A DNA stretch of 64,000 bases from Campanula takesimana (GCA_026119855.1 JAOWBW010000087.1:1612001-1676000), one strand, 5' to 3'; positions 10,367 through 21,793 are shown, counted from the first letter of the stretch. The notes: a model not told the origin generated them from the sequence alone. Made by a program: numbers and translations.

Positions 10367-12780
10367 TTGCATGAGCCTTGTCCCGTCCTAAACCTCGTAT
10401 CCACTACCTCTACAGAGAAGCAAGTTCGGGTCCGTTTCGGTGGTCGTCTTCAACGTTCAAGCCTCCCACAAACTCAGTATTCAGTCTCCGCACCAACAAT
10501 GTCTCCGTCATCATCAGAGCCTACTACTCTTAATGTCTCTACTCCGCAAGTCTCCGCTTCTGCCGATCTAGAGATCACCGCCAGCATTAAGCCCTCGGAC
10601 ATCCCGCCGCCTCTCCATGCCTTCTTCACTAACCTCATGCTGCAGATCTCCAAGCTTAAGGATCGATGCAAGTCTTTAGAAAGGGTCAACCAAGAACTTA
10701 AAGATCACCTTCATACTGAAATAAAGAAGAAGGGTGTGGAAACTAGCTTCCACAATGAAGAAGTGATCTTCGTCCAAGATGAAGAAGTGCCTATCACCTA
10801 CCCTTCCAACGAGGATGCCATCCCCTCAAGATGCCTAACTACCAAAGGGCTCCTCCTTCTGATTATGGTACTAGAGCAAGCTCGAGCAAGGGTCTGTATG
10901 AGCCGTCACCAGAAATGATGGGTAGCTACTTGTCCTCTACCAAGTTGCCGCCGCCATCACTACCATTGAGCATCGGTGCCACCGTACCTACAATCTCCAC
11001 TGCTCCTCCCGCTACTCAAGCCTACGGTAGCTCTGATTTCCCCAATCACCCTCTAGTGGTTGCAATGCAAGAACAAATCCACAAGCTCTCCGATACGGTC
11101 AGTAAACAAGCCGCCCCGATAGTCAAAACCATCAACCCAAGGAATGTGGGTGCTCTGCCTAGAGACTTCAAGATGCCAAAGGTCTCTACATTTCATGGTA
11201 TTACATGTCCCAAGACTTATCTCGACAGTTATGTGCTAGCCATGAGAGCCCGAGACTGCACCAATGAACAAATGGCTCGAGTCTTCCACACTACCTTGGA
11301 CGGAATTGCTCTCCGTTGGTTCTTAAGTTTGGATCCCTTTGAAAGAGAAACATGGGATCAAATCACCACTACTTTCTGCGAGAAGTACCAGTCAAACCTC
11401 AATTGGCATGTCAACCGTACTGATCTAGAGAACACCATGCAGAGGCCCGGCGAGCCTATTTATGACTTCTACAAAAGATGGAATCACAAATTACCAGAGG
11501 TGCAATACCCTCCTAAGGCAAAGCAACAAAATCAAATCTTCTTCAAGTGCTTGTTGCCTGAGCTTAGGGTGGCGATTGGAAATGGTTACTTTCCCAATCT
11601 GCGGGAAATGGTCGATGCTGGGGTTAGACACGAAGCCGGTATTACTGGCGTGGTTAAAGAGGCTGCCAAAAGTGGAAACACCTTATTCCGCTACAAAGCT
11701 CTGACAAATACCGCTCCTAAAGTCAAAGAAGTAGCCGGACAAGTAAGCATGGTCCAAGACACCTCTGCCTTTGATGTTCAAGCAGTTACTAGCAACTTCC
11801 CCCGAAAAGAAGATCACTTCGATGACTTCGGCATGCCTACTAGCCAAGTGTTTGAGGTTTTGGTGAAGAAGGGCTTGATCAAGCCGCTTGAGAACTTTGA
11901 ACTGATTAACAAAAAGGCTAATCTTGATACAACCAAGTTTTGCAAGTATCACAAGTACATTGGCCACACCACCGACGACTGCATACAACTCAAACATGTC
12001 ATCCAAAAGCTCATAGCCAATGGAAAGATTAAGAAGCCTAAAGGTCCGAACACCATAGCAAACCCGCTCCCAAACAATGGTGGCGTCAACATGGTTGAGC
12101 TTATCGGAGGTGACATCGGCATTCTCGATATGGTAGATGCCTTCGCCGAACTGGGGCTAGATATGAATGCTCTATTCGGAGGACTAGTCAAGATTGGGGT
12201 GATAACTCCCTTGGAACGCAGATTCCAATGGCCCAAGCATGGGTGTGATATGTCCAAGTTCTGTGGTTACCATAGAGTGTCCGGACACACCAACAACGAG
12301 TGCTTCACCATCAAGCAGATCGTACAAAAGATTATCAAGGATAGTATCATTGCTGACCCAAGGAAAATCATCGCCATGGATGTCAATATCGTGGAAATTG
12401 ATCAAATCACCATGCTAGAACTCGAGGACTGCATCAATAAATTGAAAATTTCCATGAAGAAGTTTCTCCATTACCTTGTGAATAAAGGACTGCTTAGACA
12501 ACTCAAGGGTTATTCTACGCACATGGGAAGTAATGTATAGAAGTACTGCCACTACCATCAAGCCACTGGTCATAGAACAAGAGAATGCTTCGCATTGAAG
12601 AAAGACATCTTGAGACTCATTCATGATGGTGCTCTCGAAGATCCTAGGCTATCTTTAGACAATTATATTATAGCAACAAATATCGGTGATCTTGCCAAAC
12701 CTATTCTGGCAGACTCTGAGACTTATAGTGATGATAAGATAGGTTGTACTTCAAAATTCATAAATGATACTCATTCATTC
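10367..12780 (+). pseudogene. gag: gag of the Ogre-like element, frameshifted, with three CX2HX4HX4C fingers
   Basis: The frame starting at 10367 covers a Ser/Thr-rich N-terminus and a coiled-coil-like stretch (FTNLMLQISKLKDRCKSLER). A single-base shift near 10825 moves it into the frame 10831-12540 (569 codons). That frame holds the retrotransposon gag core at residues about 155-240 (RWFLSLDPFERETW), then two zinc fingers, CKYHKYIGHTTDDC at 371 and CGYHRVSGHTNNEC at 478. A TAG at 12538-12540 interrupts the frame. Reading resumes in the same phase with a third finger, CHYHQATGHRTREC. The CX2HX4HX4C pattern replaces the usual CCHC knuckle and is typical of Ogre/Tat gag. No protease, reverse transcriptase or integrase follows: the coding part runs straight into a truncated 3' LTR, so the element is gag-only. 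Confidence 0.75.
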
Positions 12781-12782
12781 AT

Positions 12783-13418
12783 ATTGTTTCATGATGTTCT
12801 TATTATTATGCTAGATCTACGACTTATCATACTTAAGAGACTATATCTAATGTTTTAATCCCTACTTGTAATGCATAGCTGATGATGATCGACAAGATCT
12901 AGGAACTACTTCTAAACCCTTAACTTTAGGTAATTGTTCCCATGATCATTAATTATCCTATGATGAATATGATGACTATACACTGATCTTATCAATGGTA
13001 TAATCATTATTCTAGGATGTGATCATCTTGTATGTTTCTTTCTCCTCCCCCCCCCCTCATTATGCATGATCCCCACTTCTTCTCTCTATTCCGATTATGT
13101 GTGAACTACGTCGACCTGAGCTTCTCAAACGAGAGGAACGTAGGCAATCTTCGGATCCGGTCAAAATCACTAACACACACACTAACACATTTATCATAAT
13201 AGAAAGTCCGATCTATCGGGCGAGAGGAGTGATTTCTTAATATTCTTCTCTTATCGTAACTTGATCCCCGAACCCTCTTAACTGCAAATAAAACAACATG
13301 GCGACTCTTAATAAGTTAAATTCCAACTTGAATATCCTAATCCCATAGAAAAGATAAAATAAGATAAATAATAAAAGACTTCCCGTGCGTCGCCCGCATT
13401 CGGAAAGGGGTATTCACA
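12783..13418 (+). mobile_element. Truncated 3' LTR of the Ogre-like element
   Basis: It aligns with the 5' LTR from about 8811 to its end (CGGAAAGGGGTATTCACA) but lacks the first 600 bp, including the promoter. The internal deletion fused gag directly to mid-LTR. The 5-bp flanks differ (GCAGG before 8200, CCTGT after 13418), so no target duplication survives. It contains a C run near 13050. Confidence 0.75.
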
Positions 13419-13436
13419 CCTGTCCAGCCATACGGT

Positions 13437-14279
13437 TGTCTCCATCAGTTTCCTCGTTTTTTGCTCCTTTTAATTATTCGTTCTGCGTGTGTGACCCAAT
13501 AGGATGATACTAAGTTGGCAACGAGTCTGAACCAGTCAAACCTCGTAAGTCATAAGCAGACTCTAGCAAGCCATTATGACTACCCAATTAGTATAACTTT
13601 GAAATCCAAAGTTTCCTAAATAGAACATAACAAAATCTCTTTGTTTCACGATGTCTATTGAACGTAAGCCATGGTCAATGGTCAACTTACATAGTTCAAT
13701 GCTTTCTCGATCCCGAATGTATTGATAATAAAAATTACATTGATCCAATCAATTTCATTTGAGCATGACCATGCATTTCATCAATACCATTCATCGAGTG
13801 GCCAAAGCTTGACATCTCTCTTGACGAGGAACAAATCTCATCTTGTCTTATTACTCTTCCCTATATGATTCCGATTATGCCAATCATATTTTTTTATAGC
13901 TACCCAGTTAGGGGTAACGTTTGAATATGTCAAACGTAATGTTCATTATGTGGAAGACTGTAATAACCTCAGGTCTGGAGATTCCAGTGATATAACTATA
14001 TGACACTTAATTATGACATTGTGACCATGCCATAAATCTCATAGGGGTCAATCCAGTATATGTTCTCCAACAAATACTCATAAATCTAATTGTATCGCAT
14101 ACACATAATCATCATATGATTATCTATTAAACTTATACTAATAATTAATCATAATTATCAGGGACGAGGATTATTATAATAAACATGCAAAAGATATAAT
14201 AATCAAACATTCAATGTCTTTATTAAAGCATAAGCAAGTGATAACATTAATCATTCAAATAACGTGCCTAGGGCATACA
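13437..14279 (-). mobile_element. Copia LTR (TGTATGCCC type), probably solo or truncated
   Basis: Read on the minus strand it starts TGTATGCCCTAGGCACG at 14279 and ends GATGGAGACA at about 13437, about 843 bp, including a GGGTCACACACGCAG motif near its 3' end. This looks like LTRs of the Ale/Ivana type of Ty1/copia, from memory. No primer site or coding region adjoins it. The flanking 5-mers do not match. Confidence 0.6.
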
Positions 14280-14298
14280 ACACCAACAACACATCACT

Positions 14299-14460
14299 CT
14301 TCAGTAAACGAGTCCTGCAGTGAACTCTAATCACCCACGAACGAGTCCACAGTGAACCTCCATAAATCACTGCCATCTTCATCAAACGAGTCCTACGGTG
14401 AACTCTAATCACTCGCGAATGAGTCCATGGTGAACCTCCGTAAATCACCGCTGTCTTCAG
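14299..14460. repeat. Two-copy tandem repeat of about 83 bp
   Basis: Two imperfect direct copies, each with a CGAGTCCTRCRGTGAACTC segment and a GAGTCCAYRGTGAACCTCC segment, lie between the copia LTR and the RNase H fragment. Origin unknown. Confidence 0.6.
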
Positions 14461-14780
14461 AATATGTTGCTGCTGGGCTTTGTTGTTCCCAAATCCTTTA
14501 TCTCAGAAATCAACTTAGAGACTTTGGAGTTCATCAAAATCATGTTCCCATTTTTTGTGATAATACAAGTGCAATAGCCATGACTAAGAATCCAATCCAG
14601 CATTCAAAAACAAAACACATTGAAGTAAGGCATCATTTTATAAGGGATCATGTTGAAAAATGATATATTTGTCTAACTCATGTATGCACTGAAAATCAAC
14701 TTGCCGATATTCTCACAAAGCATTGATGAAAAAAGATTTGAGTACTTAAGAGCAAATATGAGAATGTTGAATATGCCATC
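14455..14780 (+). pseudogene. Copia RNase H fragment
   Basis: The plus-strand frame contains SSEYVAAGLCCSQILYLRN, then FCDNTSAIAMTKNPIQHSK and HIEVRHHFIRDHVEK. These are the diagnostic C-terminal RNase H motifs of copia polyproteins, where the catalytic Asp lies in the CDNTSAI block. A TGA at 14661 interrupts, after which ENQLADILTK, the terminal copia motif, continues in frame. Only the last 90 or so residues of pol remain. The left end starts abruptly at the tandem repeat. Confidence 0.85.
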
Positions 14781-14929
14781 AAAATAAAAAAGAGATTTCA
14801 TTAATACTTAGTGGAGTACAAGGGGAGTATACTTCCAAAAAAAAAGTGTCATCCTAGGTCCACCTTACTCCTAAAAGGAAAAAAGGGAGCACAAATGGGT
14901 CATTTGCTCCAGTCTCAGTAAAGATAGCA

Positions 14930-15322
14930 GACCTACTCTGCTATGGATCTCTCCACTCCAGCAATGAATGAACACTCTGCTGAAGTGTCTTCCTCCTTCA
15001 CACCTCCATATGAGGTCTCTCCTACTTGCTGACCAGACTCACCACTCCTTTCCAACATGTGAGTACTCATCCACCTCCAATAACCTCCACAAAACACTGA
15101 TTGTTTTGAAGATGGCCACACTGGTCTAGGCCACCAATTCACTATCTCTTGAGGCTCAGGCAAGTTCCCAAGTGGTGATACAAAGCTGAACGTTCCAGAA
15201 GAATTGTGACTCTCACTATTTACATAGGCCTCATAACACCTAAAGATGTTCTCATGCTTCACAGTTGACTTGAAAGGGATACAAGAAGTAAAATATTTGC
15301 TTGATAACAGAGAAATTGGCTT
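14930..15322 (-). pseudogene. Unrecognised coding-like fragment
   Basis: The minus-strand frame is open from about 15322 to 14933 (about 130 codons; first ATG at 15262). It includes IFRCYEAYVNSESHNSSG, NWWPRPVWPSSKQ and GYWRWMSTHMLE. The rich use of Trp, Tyr and Cys suggests a real coding sequence rather than chance, but I do not recognise the family. It sits downstream of the copia RNase H fragment in opposite orientation and could be a captured exon or a retroelement extra ORF. Confidence 0.3.
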
Positions 15323-16066
15323 TTCAGTCCATGTTTTTCTTTGTGATGAAACTGAACAACAGTTTTAACTTTTTAGTCCATTTTGTCAAAATTGGCTTTT
15401 CAGAGTCGGGCGTCTCCCCCCTTTTTGGGTCAGAGTCGCGCGCCTTCCGCTCCCAAGGCAGGAGGCGCGCTCTTCTGGTCGTCAGTTACAGATTTTCTCC
15501 AAGAATCCCTAATTTGCTCATTAATGCTGATTTTACCCGGGAAATCTCTGTTGTTGGCTCCGTTTTGGCACAAAAAACAACCCATTTTCAACTATAAATA
15601 CCCCTATCTTCCACCATTTCAAAGGGACCAAGAATTTTGATCACAATCTTCACCACAAACTCTCACCTCAAAGCCATTATAGTCAAGAATACTTAAACAC
15701 TCTCAAGGAACTTCCAAGTACACCAAAGTCTATTGAAGTTTTAGGTTTTATTATCATCATCTTTTCTTTCTAGTTCATCTCTTTCTTCTTTAATTTCTTA
15801 AACGTGCAATTTACCCAAACTTGCGACATGACACCAAATGCTACTTTACTACATTAAAGTTGGCCAATGAGTTATCTCCCTAAATTCCAATCCCCCTTAA
15901 ACCCTCAAATCATCTTCTAAACTTGGTTAGCATTGGAAGAACACATTTTATTAAGGTAGAACACTTATTTGCAAGACCAGCATTAGCCGGACGGAGTGGG
16001 TATTTAAGTACTTTCCTCTGGTTTTGTAAAAAACTTAAGCTAATATTAGGTTTTCTTATATATATA
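15323..16066 (+). mobile_element. LTR-like fragment with TATA box, family unknown
   Basis: It contains a TATAAATA box at about 15593-15600, followed by an AGGGACCAAGAATTTTGAT-like stretch that resembles the region after the TATA box in the LTR at 1-1314 (GGGGACAAGAATTTTTGAT). No TG/CA borders, primer site or coding frame could be fixed. The rest of the region to 16066 shows nothing else recognisable. Confidence 0.35.
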
Positions 16067-16348
16067 CTCCCTCCGTCCCACCACAAGTGAGACTAATTTC
16101 CTTTTCAGTCCGTCCCACCACAAGTGAGACTGTGAAAATGGAAATGTTTTAATATATTTATATTCAACTAACCCCACCATTTAACCCCACTCATTCTTTC
16201 TCTTCATTTTCCACCACTCATTTTATTCAACCAACACTACTATTTACCCCACTCGTTCTCTCTCTTCATTTTCTACCACACATCCACTAGCTTTTTCTTA
16301 ATTATTGTGCCCCACAAGTTGGTCTCACTTGTGGTGGGATGGGGGGAG
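16067..16348. mobile_element. Stowaway MITE
   Basis: A 282-bp element with termini CTCCCTCCGTCCCACCAC and GTGGTGGGATGGGGGGAG, flanked by TA at 16065-16066 and 16349-16350. It has an internal direct copy of the terminal motif (CCGTCCCACCACAAGTGAGA) shortly after the left end. It is unrelated in sequence to the MITE at 4871 beyond the terminal consensus. Confidence 0.9.
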
Positions 16349-16555
16349 TATATATATATATATATATATCGCTTGTTTGGAAAGTCAAATATTCATATAC
16401 AAGAATAATTTGAATAAGTATTTAACTACAGATTGAAGTTATCCAATTAGTCTGTATGTTATTTATTTATGAAAGTGTTTGCACATGGGGTTGGTCTCTT
16501 GTAAAACGCGTTTTCTCAATGGTTAGAAAAGACGTGTTTTTCAAAACCTTCTGGC

Positions 16556-16880
16556 TATCACTTTCAAAGGTTCTGGCTATCAATCTCATATCCAGAAGAC
16601 TTTATATTGATATCCAGAAGGCTTTATACTGATATCCAGGACCCTTCTGGCTATCACTTTCAAAAGTTCTGGCTATCAATCTCATATCCAGAAGGCTTTA
16701 TATTGATATCCAGAACCCTTCTGGCTATCACTTTCAAAGGTTCTGGCTATCACTTTCAAAGGTTCTGGCTATCAATCTCATATCCAGAAGGCTTTATATT
16801 GATATCCAGGACCCATCTGACTATCACTTTCAAAGGTTCTGGCTATCAATATCATATCCAGAAGGTTTTATAATTATATC
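16556..16880. repeat. Subterminal direct repeats of the left arm
   Basis: Alternating modules of about 20-25 bp (TTCTGGCTATCACTTTCAAA, ATATCCAGAAGGCTTTATA and close variants) occur several times in a row. Inverted counterparts lie at about 19040-19320. The unusually regular frame at 16607-16873 results from the repeat and is not a gene. Confidence 0.8.
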
Positions 16881-17364
16881 CAGAACCGTTGAGATGTTCT
16901 GATTATTTACAAAAATGTCACCGCGTTTTTTTTAAAACATGTTTTTCCTTCGTTTGAAAAAACGCGTTTTTCCCGAGATTTTGCGTTGCACATGACATTG
17001 TCATGATTTAATGACTTAAAATAGACTTTAGAAAGACCAAATAGAATTTCCACTATGGAATTGGAGAAAATGACTGATTGCATATAGTTGAATGATAAAA
17101 TAAAGTAATTATCAATAAATCCCACCCAAGAAAATTACATTGGGGACAATCTTACACCATTTAACACTCCTGGTATCTCATCAAAGAATAATTGATGTAA
17201 TTTTATTTTTGTTTATTTCAAAATAAATATTATGATTTTTAAATTATATTAATCAAAATATAATATATTAATGTACAAGGTGAAATATAAATAAATAAGA
17301 TAACATTAATACAAAATACGGATAAATGAAGACAAAAATTATTTTGAACGGAGTGGGGAGTGCC

Positions 17365-17515
17365 TTCGATGAAAGACTAACAAAAGCATATTGCTGTGCA
17401 CGCCAATAATTTATTCTTTTCAAAAAGTCGAGCATTTGTGCGGGAATCAAACTTTATTATTTTTATGTTTCCTTTATCCATGTCCATATCAATGTCTGTG
17501 CCCGTGGGGAAGCTG
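17365..17515 (+). repeat. Segment shared with 30355-30505 and its copies
   Basis: About 150 bp, starting near GACTAACAAAAGCAT and ending near GGGGAAGCTGA, matches 30355-30505 (and 40528-40678, 60534-60684) in the same orientation. In both places a foldback-type element lies just to the right. This suggests a common ancestral segment or a larger related element. Confidence 0.7.
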
Positions 17516-17604
17516 ATTAGCTGTTTGGAATAATTAGATTTCCTTTTTTCAAAAAAACTCTCACCGTGTCGTTCGTAATAAGGTTCTTGATAAATTAAAT
17601 TCAG

Positions 17605-18037
17605 AAAATCTTGGAAAAAACGCGTTTTACACACGTTTTAGTGTAAAACGTGTTTTTTCTATGCGGAGTGACATTTTTGTAAATAAGCGGAACGTTACTT
17701 AAAAGATGCGGTGGCATTGCTGTAAATAACTGGAACTTATAAAACTCATCAGACACTTTTTAACGCTACAGGAGGCATTTTGCAACACTACATGAGGCAC
17801 TTTTTATTACTAGGGCAGACACTTGTTTTAGAACTTAGAAAAACTTGCATGCTACTTACAAAAACTCACCAGGCACTTTTGTACACTGTAGGTGGCATTT
17901 TGCAATACTACAGGAGGCACTTTTTATTACTAGGGCAGGCACTTGTTTTGAAAATTTTAAAAACAAATCAAACACTTGTTGACAATGTAGGAAGCATTCT
18001 TCAATATTCCAAGAGACACTTCTCAGCAGGCACTTAT

Positions 18038-18095
<58 letters not shown>

Positions 18096-18415
18096 ACTCA
18101 ACAGATTCAAGCGGGCACATATAAAAATGTCTGCTGAATATTAGAAGTGCCTGCTTGAATTTTAAAACATGTCTGCTGAGTTTTTTTTTTTTTTTTTTTA
18201 ATTACAAGTGCCAAAAAAATGCCTACTCTAAGGTAAAAAAGTGTCTGTTGTGAAAGACCCAAAAAAGTGCTTGCTTTAGGGTAAAAAGAGTGACTGCTGT
18301 AAAAATAATGAAAAGTGCCTCCTACAGTATCGGAAAGTGCCTGCCCAAGAACCCTTCTATGTGGAAAACACGTTTTACACTAAGGCTAGTGTAAAACGCG
18401 TTTTTCAAAAGAACG
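17605..18415. mobile_element. Nested foldback element with GTAAAACG termini
   Basis: Terminal motifs CGCGTTTTACAC near 17622 and GTGTAAAACGCG near 18389 are inverted. Each arm contains several short modules (AGGAGGCATTTTGCAA, AGGCACTTTTTATTAC and their inverted forms AAGTGCCTGC, AAGTGCCTCC). The centre is a TA microsatellite. A single arm of a related element is found at 30598-31025 and its copies. The termini resemble those of the surrounding larger element, so the two may belong to one superfamily. Confidence 0.6.
18042..18092. repeat. (TA)n microsatellite
   Basis: About 25 uninterrupted TA units at the centre of the nested foldback element. It can form a cruciform with the surrounding inverted arms. 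A 19-nt T run follows at about 18181. Confidence 0.95.
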
Positions 18416-19377
18416 AATCAATTAAATTATACTTTGACCAATAATTTTTAAAAAATAATAATATTAATAAAAATATAAAAATTATTATTGAATCACTGTT
18501 AATAACAAAATCAACAACTATTTTTAGATTTTCATTAAAATTCGTATTTTTTTTTCTTCAAATTATAATTAATTTGATCAAGAATCATATTTAGAATGGG
18601 AATGAGGGAGTACTACTTATAAAACATAGGAGTATTTTTTTAAAACAATACACTTGAAAAAGTAATACTTAAAATCAGTGGTGGAGCTAGAATTTTTGTT
18701 AAAGGGGGCAAATTTTTACTAGGATACACAAATGGGGGCCAAAAACATTATGTAATGAATTATTTTCTAATAAAAAGGGGGCAAAATTAATAAAATCTAT
18801 AATTTTCGAAGTAATATGTAACATTTTCTAAAATTATAGGGGGTAAATTTGACAATTTTGAATTTTATTAAATATGCTATTTGCCAAGGACTCTATGTTT
18901 CCATGACGCAAAATGTTTCTATTGCCAATAGCCAATTTCAGCCGCGCAAAATCTTGGGAAAAATGCGTTTTTCCAAACGCTTAGGAAAAACATGTTTTTA
19001 AAAAAACGCGATGGCATTTTTGTAAATAATCAGAACTTCTCAACGGTTCTAGATATCAATATAAAGGCTTATGGATATGAGGTTGATAGCCAGAACATTT
19101 GAAAGTGATAGCCAGATGGGTCCTGAATATCAATAGAAAGCCTTCTGGATATGAGATTGATAGCAGAACCTTTGAAAGTGATAGTCAGAAGGGTTCTCTG
19201 GTTCTGGATATCAATATAAAGCCTTCTGGATATGAGATTGATAGCTAGAACATTTGAAAGTGATAGCCAGAAGGTCCTGAATATCAGTATAAAGCCTTCT
19301 GGATATCAATATAACGTCTTTTGGAGGTTTTGAAAAACACGTTTTTCCTAACCATTAGGAAAAACGCGTTTTACAGG

Positions 19378-20421
19378 TGTGAACACGTGTGTTTAAAATT
19401 GAGATATTCAAAGCAACATTAAAAATTATGAGAGTCGCCACGTTGTTTTAATTAGCCAAAACATTGAGAAAAGCCATTATTTACAAGTAAATGGGTTCGG
19501 GGGTCAAATTACGACAAGAGAAGAATATTAAGCATTATCACTCCTATCGCCTGAATGATCGGTCTTTCTATCATGATGCGGTGTTCCTCTCAATGTGAGA
19601 ATCTCAGGTCAGCGTAGTTCGAGAAAAGTTTAGAATAGGCAGGGGAATCGGGATCATGCATAATGATGGGGGAATTACCTAAAGATTAGGGTTTAGAAAT
19701 AGTTCTTAGATCATGTTCGGGTTGATGAACCCTAGATCATCATCGGCTATGAAATAACACATTAATCATGAAGATCGCAACCCTAAATCTAGCATAAATA
19801 AGGTTTTAATCTAAGAACATGAAGAACATGCGAGGAACATATTATGAACATATAAATGATATGAAGAACATATGAATAAACATGCTAAGAACATGAATAT
19901 TATGGATCTACACTAAGAACATGGCAAGAACACAAAGAAAAAGTTAGAAAACTTACCTATGTTGGCAAGAAATAAACTTGGATCTTCTTGTGAACTTTGA
20001 GAGTGTTCTTGGATGCTTGAATGCCTTTATTAGAGAGTATTTTCGTCACTTAGGGAGCCTAAACTTGATCAAAATTCTTATCAGAATCCTTGATTAAGAG
20101 GCAAGGGAGGCCTTTATATAGTAAACTGATTGAGAGATCTGACGGCTGAGATTCTCTGGGGAAAACATGGCCGCCTGGCCATGGAGGAAAGTGGCCGCGT
20201 GGCCAAGGATGGAAGTGGCCGCATGGCCAAGTATCATGGCTGACGTGATTTTCAAGCTAGAGTTTTATCTGAGATAAGGAAACCCTATTTTGGCCATTTT
20301 TGGTACATTGAGCTATATCTTGGGAATCTGGGACAAGTCTTTGCAAGGTTTCTAATTCCAATAAAGTCCTTGTATATTTGGGAAAACCCTAATAAACTCA
20401 TTTTCAGATCGGGTATTAACA
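19378..20421 (-). mobile_element. Solo LTR of the Ogre-like family
   Basis: Read on the minus strand it starts TGTTAATACCCGATCTG at 20421 and ends GTGTTCACA at 19378, matching the LTR at 8200-9459 over much of its length. The shared landmarks are the TGTTARTACCC start, the repeated CTAGATCTA/GATGATGAT region, CCCGAACC and GTGGCGACTCT. It has no internal region. The flanks ACAGG (19373-19377) and ACAGA (20422-20426) are an almost intact 5-bp target duplication. It carries three GGCCGCNTGGCC near-palindromes at about 20168-20228, upstream of its TATA-like CTATATAAAGG. Confidence 0.85.
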
Positions 20422-20435
20422 ACAGAAGACCACCC

Positions 20436-20886
20436 TTTCAGCCGTGGAAACCTAAATTTGCTCTTGGTAATAGCAAATTAAATCTAAATTTTTACTATCT
20501 GTTGCGTATTAAAAATTTTGGTTATTTTTAGAAATACTTCTACAAGTGTGCTGTTTAGTGAAATATTTTTTCTAAAACAATGTTTTTAGGAAAAAAACCG
20601 AATAATTATTATTTCACAATTAAAAAATAAACCTATTTATTTTTTAAAAAAAACATATGCGATTAAAACATCATTTGACATCCCCTTTTCAGCATCTGGC
20701 ATGTCATCAACCAAATTCCCCTCAAATTTCAAAATTGAATATCTCAATATCTATAAGTCGGAAAAAAATCTGAGAACACTGATTTTTTCGTCTCGACGAG
20801 ACGAATCGAATGACATCCCGGAAGGTAGGGTTTGAAAAAATATGATTAATAAAAGTGAAATTCTCAAAATACACTCGGATACACTT
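20436..20886. other. AT-rich DNA without recognised features
   Basis: Short A and T runs, no coding frame with domain character and no terminal repeats. It lies between the long-inverted-repeat element and the hairpin array. Confidence 0.6.
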
Positions 20887-21095
20887 GGATTCGGTAGAAT
20901 AAGTATCTGTTGAATCCAAGTTCAATGATGAAACACACCTGGGTTCAGTAAATAGATTCAGTAGATAATTGTCTACTGAATCCAACTGCAATGTTAGATT
21001 CAGTAGATGAGCATCCACTGGATCCAAGCGCAATGTTAATAATATATAAGGATTCAGTTCGAATCCACATGAATTCAGTACTGAGTCCAAGGCGC
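20887..21095. repeat. Tandem array of hairpin-forming 42-54-bp units
   Basis: Four to five imperfect units each contain GATTCAGTAGAT and a nearby inverted partner ending in GAATCCAA. In the clearest unit (20955-20982) arms GATTCAGTAGA and TCTACTGAATC are perfect 11-mers around a 6-nt loop. Units begin near 20887, 20955, 20997 and 21052. Frames crossing the array on both strands are repeat artefacts. Confidence 0.7.
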
Positions 21096-21144
21096 TCACT
21101 TACGCGTAATTATAAAATGCCACCGTGCTCCAAGGAGCTCATTT

Positions 21145-21785
21145 TAGGGGTGTTCACGGTCCGGTCCGGTCCGGTTTTTGTCAAAATTTCACAAAACCAG
21201 GACCAGACCAATTGTTCGGTTCTGTATAAAATTAGAACCAGGACCAAACCAATATATTTCAGAACCGGATTCATTGGTCCGGTTCTATTGGTCCGGTTCT
21301 ACATATTAAATATCATACAATTTTTTTGGCATTTAATACAAGTTTATGTAATCAGGGTTGTAATATTAACATTTCATGAAGCATTAATGTACCAACCCAT
21401 AAGCATGTGGAGATTGGTGCATTTAACATTGTTGATAGGGAATAAAGATTTTGTTTTTATAACAGAAACATAAAACATAACCTCTTGTATTGATTCGAAG
21501 ATGTCTACAATTAGGATAGTCAGAATTTTGTTTTTATATTTTGGTGTAAAATCAGAAATATATATAATATATAATAGCATATTAGTAATATATATACATG
21601 TAAATATGATTGGTCCGATCCAGAACCGTGTATATATTTTTCAAAACCGGAACCGGACCAATTTACCGGTTCTAATGGAATTTGGAACCAGAACCAAACC
21701 AATACCATTGGTTCGGTCCGGTTTTTATTGGTCCGGTCCGGTTTTGTTGGTCCGGTCCGGTTCCAATATTTTTTTCACAGCCCTA
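21145..21785. mobile_element. hAT-type MITE with perfect 8-bp target duplication
   Basis: A 641-bp element beginning TAGGGGTGTTCAC and ending CACAGCCCTA, flanked on both sides by GCTCATTT (21137-21144 and 21786-21793). Terminal TAGGGNTG repeats and an 8-bp duplication are hallmarks of hAT elements. GGTCCGGTCCGG repeats occur just inside both ends and form long subterminal inverted repeats. No transposase is encoded. Confidence 0.9.
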
Positions 21786-21793
21786 GCTCATTT

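Larger units (their letters stand above)
16487..20435. mobile_element. Long-inverted-repeat (MULE/foldback-like) element
   Basis: Arms of roughly 450 bp, at about 16487-16970 and 18940-19375, are inverted copies. Both carry GTAAAACGCGTTTT at the outer end, a block of short direct repeats (GGTTCTGGCTATCACTTTCA types), and AAAACGCG motifs at the inner end. The right arm is interrupted by a solo LTR (19378-20421). Beyond that LTR the sequence AAGACCACCC (20426-20435) is the inverted match of GGGGTTGGTCT at 16487-16497, which puts the element's ends at about 16487 and 20435. No transposase frame is present. Subterminal tandem repeats in long arms fit a non-autonomous Mutator-like or foldback element. 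No clear 9-bp target duplication remains. Confidence 0.65.

Noticed and set aside
17856..18124. Frames with (IY)n on both strands
   Set aside because: Artefact of the (TA)n microsatellite in the foldback element.
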